From positions 1-11,677 of the forward strand of contig WJKZ01000033.1 of the NCBI GenBank assembly GCA_014728785.1: a stretch of DNA of 11,677 nucleotides, given 5' to 3'. A program made the translations under genes and the position numbers. Source of the DNA: Candidatus Omnitrophota bacterium (GTDB lineage: Bacteria > Omnitrophota > Gorgyraeia > Duberdicusellales > 4484-171). A model generated the notes under the pieces. That model did no database searches, was not told where the DNA came from, and saw only the letters and a program-made list of their open reading frames with translations. This document shows positions 10,001-11,677 of the stretch, one piece after another; positions within the stretch are counted from its first letter, which is position 1; every line of letters begins with the position of its first letter.

Positions 10001-11677
10001 TGCTTGCCATCCGTCGCGACTAGCCTTGCTTCCAGCAAACGTTCTCTACTGTCAGCCTGTATATACATAACCCGGCCGGCTTCGTCATAACTTTTTAAAG
10101 CGGTAGTTACGGGTTTATGGGCTGAATTCCCATTAGCCAGAGCGCCTTGCCGGTAGCGCTGAATAGCGTCAAAGGTATCTTCGGGATATTGCATCTGCCT
10201 CAGAACCGCTTCTATCATATGCTCATCAGCCGAAGATACGGTGGGATCATCTTCAAAAACAAGCTGGGAAACTAAATCAGAATAAAGAACTGCTTCTTCC
10301 ATATACTCCTCAATCGTCCCCCGGGCAACAAAAATATGGGCAGTCACATCTTCTGTCTGGCCTAAACGATGAAGCCTGTCTATAGCCTGATTACGGCCCT
10401 GGGCATGCCAGGGTAAGTCAAGTAACACAGCTTCGCAAGCCCTGTGTAAAGTAATAGCTTCGCTTCCCGCGCCATAAGTAGTCAGAAATATTTCTCCTTT
10501 CTTGCCAAGAGCCCTTTCATCATCCATGTCCCATACCTGCACATCGCCGTTAAGCTGAAATCCATCTATTTCTCTCTGGCGTTCATTGGCACTCATGCCG
10601 CCCACTAAATAATATACGCCATACTGTCTATAACGTTCACGCAGCCAGAATACCACGTCTCTGTAAGTACTGAATATTACAACACTTCTGCCCTCTTCAA
10701 CTGCCTCTTCAATAACACGGTCTAACTGCATTAATTTTGCCGAACGAGACTCCTGGGGTACTACCCTCACGGTGAAAATCTCATCTTCTATATTTACTAC
10801 CCTAGTCCTGTCACCTGTATACGCTTGGCGCAAATGACTTCTGTATTCCTGGCCATCCGGCCCGATAACTACCACATTCCTTCTGTCTCCGTTGCCGGAT
10901 TCTAAAACGTATCCGCGTCCTTTTAGCTCAAATTCCCCTTTGCTCCGATAGAAAGAAAAAGAATGAGCCTCACTCTCCAGCACAATATCGTATTCATGTA
11001 AACCGGGATGCAACGCTACCTGATGCAAAGCGGTGAATAAAACAATCATCTTCTGAGGATCGATCTTCTCTCCTCTCTGATATTTATCTACTATTGTTCT
11101 AAGCCTTGCTTGATAGCGTTCATATATTTCTTTTTGCCTTCCCCTTAACTCTACATAATGGGTAACATGCCGTTTCTCGGGGAAATCTATATATACGTCG
11201 GATTTCATTCTTCTTAAAGTAAAACTATCCAATCTGATACCTAGCTGCCTTAATCCCTCACTATCTTTTCCATATTGAGAAGCAAAACGTATTCTGCTGA
11301 AAAATCTTTCCGGATAAAGCCAATTTAGAAGATTAAATATTTTGACTATCTTACGGCCTACCAAAGGAGTTCCGGTTACTAAAACCTGGTATTCTGCGGA
11401 AAATTCTCTCACCGCTTCAGTCTGAAGCCTCTCGTTACGTATACGGTGGGCTTCATCTACTACAATGAAATCGAAATTTAGGCCTTTGAGCTCCTGGCGC
11501 AAGTGAGGCCATTTAACCCTTAAGGCTCCGTAACTTACAATAATAAATTTCGCCTCCGATATCTTTCTTATCCTGGCAGGATTTTCTAAATCGCTCAAGC
11601 TGCCCATTATATAGGCTTCCTGGCCCCCGATAGTATAATTCTCTATCTCCCTCTGCCAGTGCTTGGTGGCCGAAGCC
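1..11677 (-). CDS. Interior of a giant multidomain protein gene, partial at both ends (at least 3892 aa)
   Basis: One minus-strand frame (codons on bases 3k to 3k-2) runs through the whole window. I checked every in-frame triplet on every line and found no tta, cta or tca on the plus strand, hence no stop. Neither start nor terminator is visible. Modules in order: SNF2 ATPase (residues 1-472), unknown (473-746), sigma-70-like (747-979), acidic linker (989-1018), beta-rich unknown (1019-1792), MttB-like methyltransferase (1813-2292), unknown (2316-2564), HExxH metallopeptidase-like (2573-2792), GT2 glycosyltransferase (2827-3060), and an unknown C-terminal part with a coiled coil (3061-3892). 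No convincing membrane-spanning helix or cell-wall anchor was seen; a signal peptide would lie outside the window. Ile ATA and Arg AGA/AGG codons are common throughout, with no obvious break between modules. Size and style recall giant genes of Omnitrophota (inference). The overall function is unknown. Confidence 0.95.
1084..1380 (-). other. Coiled-coil segment
   Basis: Residues 3433-3531 are very rich in Glu, Lys, Arg and Leu with heptad-like spacing (ERERLEESLIKVEDLIRGKQ, then QRQRLESSLAGLKRGREGI, then LASLEELSADEGKSKEIARE). A short Gly/Asp/Pro break (SLGDRDAPGQ) splits it into two helices, so it may be an antiparallel hairpin or a dimerising coil. It separates the helical region before it from a compact C-terminal region. 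Confidence 0.7.
1381..2496 (-). other. Unrecognised, mostly helical region after the glycosyltransferase
   Basis: Residues 3061-3432, about 372 aa, not recognised. It opens with a charged, Ser/Thr-rich linker (RATSGFRKAPRGDVV to about VTVKERRGEKKYF, bases about 2338-2496). Next come VILDRMDEMEDFAFAYFTAK, ARFSRIYGRITNRSRDSEEY and an aromatic cluster (FCYLLYYRNLKWLAYEYYRP), which suggest a helical bundle. The stretch VSPGVIVILDRMDEMEDFAF, following LTHPGIALGIGD, has a faint metal-dependent-hydrolase look, but I see no full motif set. No transmembrane helix is convincing. Confidence 0.45.
2497..3198 (-). other. Domain: GT2-family glycosyltransferase, dolichol-phosphate-mannose-synthase type, no membrane helices
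   Basis: Residues 2827-3060, about 234 aa. GT-A enzymes of this type transfer a sugar from a nucleotide donor, usually onto a polyprenyl phosphate. Visible features: the nucleotide-binding start ISVVLPIYNEEGNIQRLLEE, then IVCINDGSSDNSLEIL, FDANYGQAAALKAGFEFARG, the metal-binding DADCQDDPEDI (DxD at residues 2927-2929, QDDP at 2931-2934), SGWRHDRR, GVRLHDPKSTFKVYR, AGAHRFIIAII and the terminal RNAGVTKYSYGKKL. These match the family order closely and the key acidic residues are present. The two C-terminal membrane helices of ArnC/GtrB-type relatives are absent; a charged linker (RATSGFRKAPRGDVV) follows instead. The acceptor is unknown. Confidence 0.93.
3199..3300 (-). other. Ser/Thr-rich linker ending in NSGG
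   Basis: Residues 2793-2826: a Ser, Thr, Asn and Asp-rich stretch (FTISSSNTSLETYTPDDVSG) that ends in NSGG (2823-2826, bases 3199-3210), where Thr replaces the His of the other copies. The glycosyltransferase core starts within a few residues. Confidence 0.65.
3301..3960 (-). other. Domain: putative zinc metallopeptidase-like module with HENFH motif
   Basis: Residues 2573-2792, about 220 aa. The central helix reads KIAMKMIIAHENFHRRMYL, with HENFH at residues 2672-2676 (bases 3649-3663). HExxH in a helix after hydrophobic residues is the classic zinc-binding and catalytic motif of gluzincin and metzincin peptidases. A possible third ligand is a Glu in GIEYYFG about 33 residues after the first His, followed by a helical segment (SPEEKKAFILFISN). 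The module begins with helical sequence (LGEVYDSYVEEVFREFQGEY) and ends with Arg-rich helices (RRIARYIRYIDRR). I do not recognise a named peptidase family, and HExxH can occur by chance, so enzymatic activity is an inference. Confidence 0.5.
3961..3984 (-). other. Linker with SGGH motif before the metallopeptidase-like module
   Basis: SGGH at residues 2565-2568 (bases 3973-3984) is preceded by TPASTVVSK and followed by FSGTEHE. It is the third occurrence of the linker, encoded by codons different from the other copies. Confidence 0.6.
3985..4731 (-). other. Unrecognised module between two SGGH linkers
   Basis: Residues 2316-2564, about 249 aa, not recognised. It has mixed alpha/beta character. 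Notable pieces are FDFRWSSRLNAGVYIAMIRE and ELGYQVNLASWRANNLPQ, then a hydrophobic strand pair (TLIIWYIGI), ISDLIAAIVF, VEYIFITNNVAPGVF, and a Tyr/Arg-rich YYPEQVRRLFYYGEKANLGR. The alternation suggests a Rossmann-like or similar alpha/beta fold, but no nucleotide-binding Gly-rich loop is obvious. It is bounded on both sides by Ser-Gly-Gly-His linkers, so it is probably an independent domain. Confidence 0.5.
4732..4800 (-). other. Ser/Pro-rich linker ending in SSGGH
   Basis: Residues 2293-2315: a Ser, Asp and Pro-rich stretch (FESSDASPSSDTGITASS) that runs into SSGGH at 2311-2315 (bases 4732-4746). It lies right after the MttB-like domain and has the composition of a disordered tether. Confidence 0.65.
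4801..6240 (-). other. Domain: trimethylamine methyltransferase (MttB) family, embedded and nearly full length
   Basis: Residues 1813-2292, about 480 aa, close to the size of free-standing family members. MttB-family proteins transfer a methyl group from methylated amines to a cobalamin carried by a small corrinoid protein. Visible family features: SRIERIYDAALSVLENTGIE at the start; LGTGGEAV; the active-site strand APQAGATSPASLAGTLVQL near residues 2040-2058; KPGHPVILGYVPSVADLRTG; GITDSKIPDAQAG at 2124-2136; a Gly-rich LAAALAGANFIHH; and GHFLGHPHTFSLMRSEYYYP near the end. The frame has no amber codon, so pyrrolysine is absent and the domain belongs with the non-Pyl branch (glycine-betaine-type MtgB and relatives) or with non-enzymatic homologues. 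No corrinoid-protein partner is in the window. The domain starts at a Met immediately after the first SGGH linker and ends before the second. Confidence 0.9.
6241..6300 (-). other. Linker with SGGH motif before the MttB-like module
   Basis: Residues 1793-1812, with HSGGH at 1794-1798 (bases 6283-6297), followed by a Ser/Gly-rich SISSAGLEGG. The small-residue composition suggests a flexible hinge. It is the first of four Ser-Gly-Gly linkers in the window. Confidence 0.65.
6301..8622 (-). other. Unrecognised region of about 775 aa, largely beta-rich
   Basis: Residues 1019-1792. No family recognised. The first 90 or so residues look helical (IRDLLDCFGEEELRILLSG). From about base 8340 down to 7200 the sequence alternates short hydrophobic strands with Gly, Asn and Asp turns, for example NSRTGKVDILELG, NKYNGEYWIIERG and VGSNRNLLIAGKD. 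This spacing suggests beta-sandwich or propeller-like folds, perhaps several in tandem, but I could not define a repeat unit. Around bases 6960-7140 there is a short helical stretch (ESAYGQLGTALQERDELQSY), then beta-like sequence resumes (REGNLILVNFERGLVYKIYE). It is rich in Arg, Tyr and Trp and ends at an SGGH linker. It could be binding or scaffold domains; no catalytic motif stood out. Confidence 0.5.
8623..8712 (-). other. Acidic Ser/Pro-rich interdomain linker
   Basis: Residues 989-1018 are dominated by Glu, Ser, Pro, Gln and Asp (KETDTQQPSSVSDSEVF, then EEEAPRRSPPEPA). This low-complexity composition suggests a flexible disordered linker that ends the sigma-like module and begins the next region. 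Confidence 0.7.
8740..9438 (-). other. Domain: diverged sigma-70-like segment (regions 2, 3 and 4)
   Basis: Residues 747-979. Sigma factors bind RNA polymerase and recognise promoters. Region 2 resemblance: WPSEQRRLAREAKRGNLAAR, then ALIYSCFPRVVIISRGV, then ELEDLYQAGLTIL, matching the family pattern of an A-x-x-G-x-x-x-AR helix, a NLRLV-like helix and a D-L-x-Q-x-G turn. Region 3 resemblance: a YRLISQSLRES-like helix followed by SVRLDAPAYDDDKKGETLL, like the SLDAP stretch of sigma factors. Region 4 resemblance (bases about 8740-8940): LAERELGQAGFTPEEIEIFF, then VPVQDISREFKRSLRYIKED, which fits a helix-turn-helix. The aromatic, Trp-rich strand-opening part of regions 2.3-2.4 is poorly conserved, so promoter melting is doubtful while binding to core polymerase is conceivable. 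It directly follows a RapA-like ATPase, a family that also binds polymerase. Confidence 0.7.
9439..10260 (-). other. Unrecognised, probably helical region between the ATPase and sigma-like domains
   Basis: Residues 473-746, about 274 aa. I do not recognise a family. It begins with an acidic stretch (VFEDDPT) just after the end of the helicase core, then runs through amphipathic, probably alpha-helical sequence rich in Leu, Glu and Arg. A hydrophobic patch around WFLICELVPAFV is too short and charged to call a membrane helix. A run of six C on the coding strand near base 9584 encodes Pro-Pro and does not break the frame. It could be a SNF2 C-terminal accessory domain or the N-terminal part of the sigma-like module. 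Confidence 0.55.
10261..11676 (-). other. Domain: SNF2/RapA-like helicase-family ATPase, first motifs outside the window
   Basis: Residues 1-472. SNF2-family ATPases translocate on double-stranded DNA to remodel DNA-protein complexes; bacterial RapA acts on RNA polymerase. Visible motifs: a motif Ia-like HWQREIENY (residues 6-14), IVSYGAL before motif II, DEAH at residues 74-77 (VVDEAHRIRN), TGTPL at 101-105 (motif III), LHQVALHP at the end of lobe 1, VIFSTYRD (motif IV), LTTYGAGSEAITL (motif V), and QAIDRLHRLGQ at 430-440 (motif VI, with both arginines present). Walker A (motif I) must lie beyond the right edge. About 80 residues, probably beta-rich, separate the two lobes (bases about 10747-10998), and lobe 2 has a shorter acidic insert before motif V. 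All visible catalytic motifs are intact, so ATPase activity is plausible. The DNA or protein target is unknown. Confidence 0.93.

Noticed and set aside
1..11677. Recoded stop codons (UGA as Trp or Gly, or amber pyrrolysine) explaining the long frame
   Set aside because: No TGA, TAG or TAA occurs in the frame at all, and Trp is encoded by TGG, so a standard bacterial code suffices.
1..11677. Cluster of separate genes (ATPase, sigma factor, methyltransferase, glycosyltransferase) forming an operon
   Set aside because: There are no stop codons, spacers or credible start regions between the modules; they are in the same uninterrupted frame.

Overview
The whole window lies inside a single gene on the minus strand. 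Reading plus-strand triplets from base 1 as their reverse complements gives 3892 consecutive codons (bases 1-11676) with no TAA, TAG or TGA. The frame is open at both edges, so neither the true start nor the true stop is visible. Residue numbers below count from the right edge: residue 1 is at bases 11674-11676 and residue 3892 is at bases 1-3. No intergenic gap, RNA gene, mobile element or CRISPR array was found.

N- to C-terminal (right to left in the window), the polypeptide is a chain of unrelated modules: (1) an SNF2/RapA-like ATPase, entered after its Walker A motif (10261-11676); (2) an unrecognised, probably helical stretch (9439-10260); (3) a diverged sigma-70-like segment with regions 2, 3 and 4 (8740-9438); (4) an acidic Ser/Pro linker; (5) about 775 unrecognised residues, much of them likely beta-rich (6301-8622); (6) an almost full-length trimethylamine methyltransferase (MttB)-family domain (4801-6240); (7) an unrecognised module (3985-4731); (8) a metallopeptidase-like module with an HExxH motif (3301-3960); (9) a GT2 glycosyltransferase of the dolichol-phosphate-mannose-synthase type without membrane helices (2497-3198); and (10) a long unrecognised C-terminal part containing a coiled coil (1-2496). 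Four module boundaries carry Ser-Gly-Gly(-His) linkers.

Giant genes of this size, with eclectic domain mixtures and middling-to-low GC, are best known from the candidate phylum Omnitrophota (former OP3), where proteins of tens of thousands of residues have been reported. Assignment to an Omnitrophota-like bacterium is an inference from gene size and style; there is no taxonomic marker here. The lack of in-frame UGA and UAG argues against a recoded UGA and against pyrrolysine use in this gene.

How the modules cooperate cannot be read from the sequence. Key motifs are intact in the ATPase, the glycosyltransferase and the HExxH segment, and the frame is stop-free over 11.7 kb. This indicates a gene kept under selection, not a string of decaying relics. 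The sigma-like part looks diverged and may be structural.
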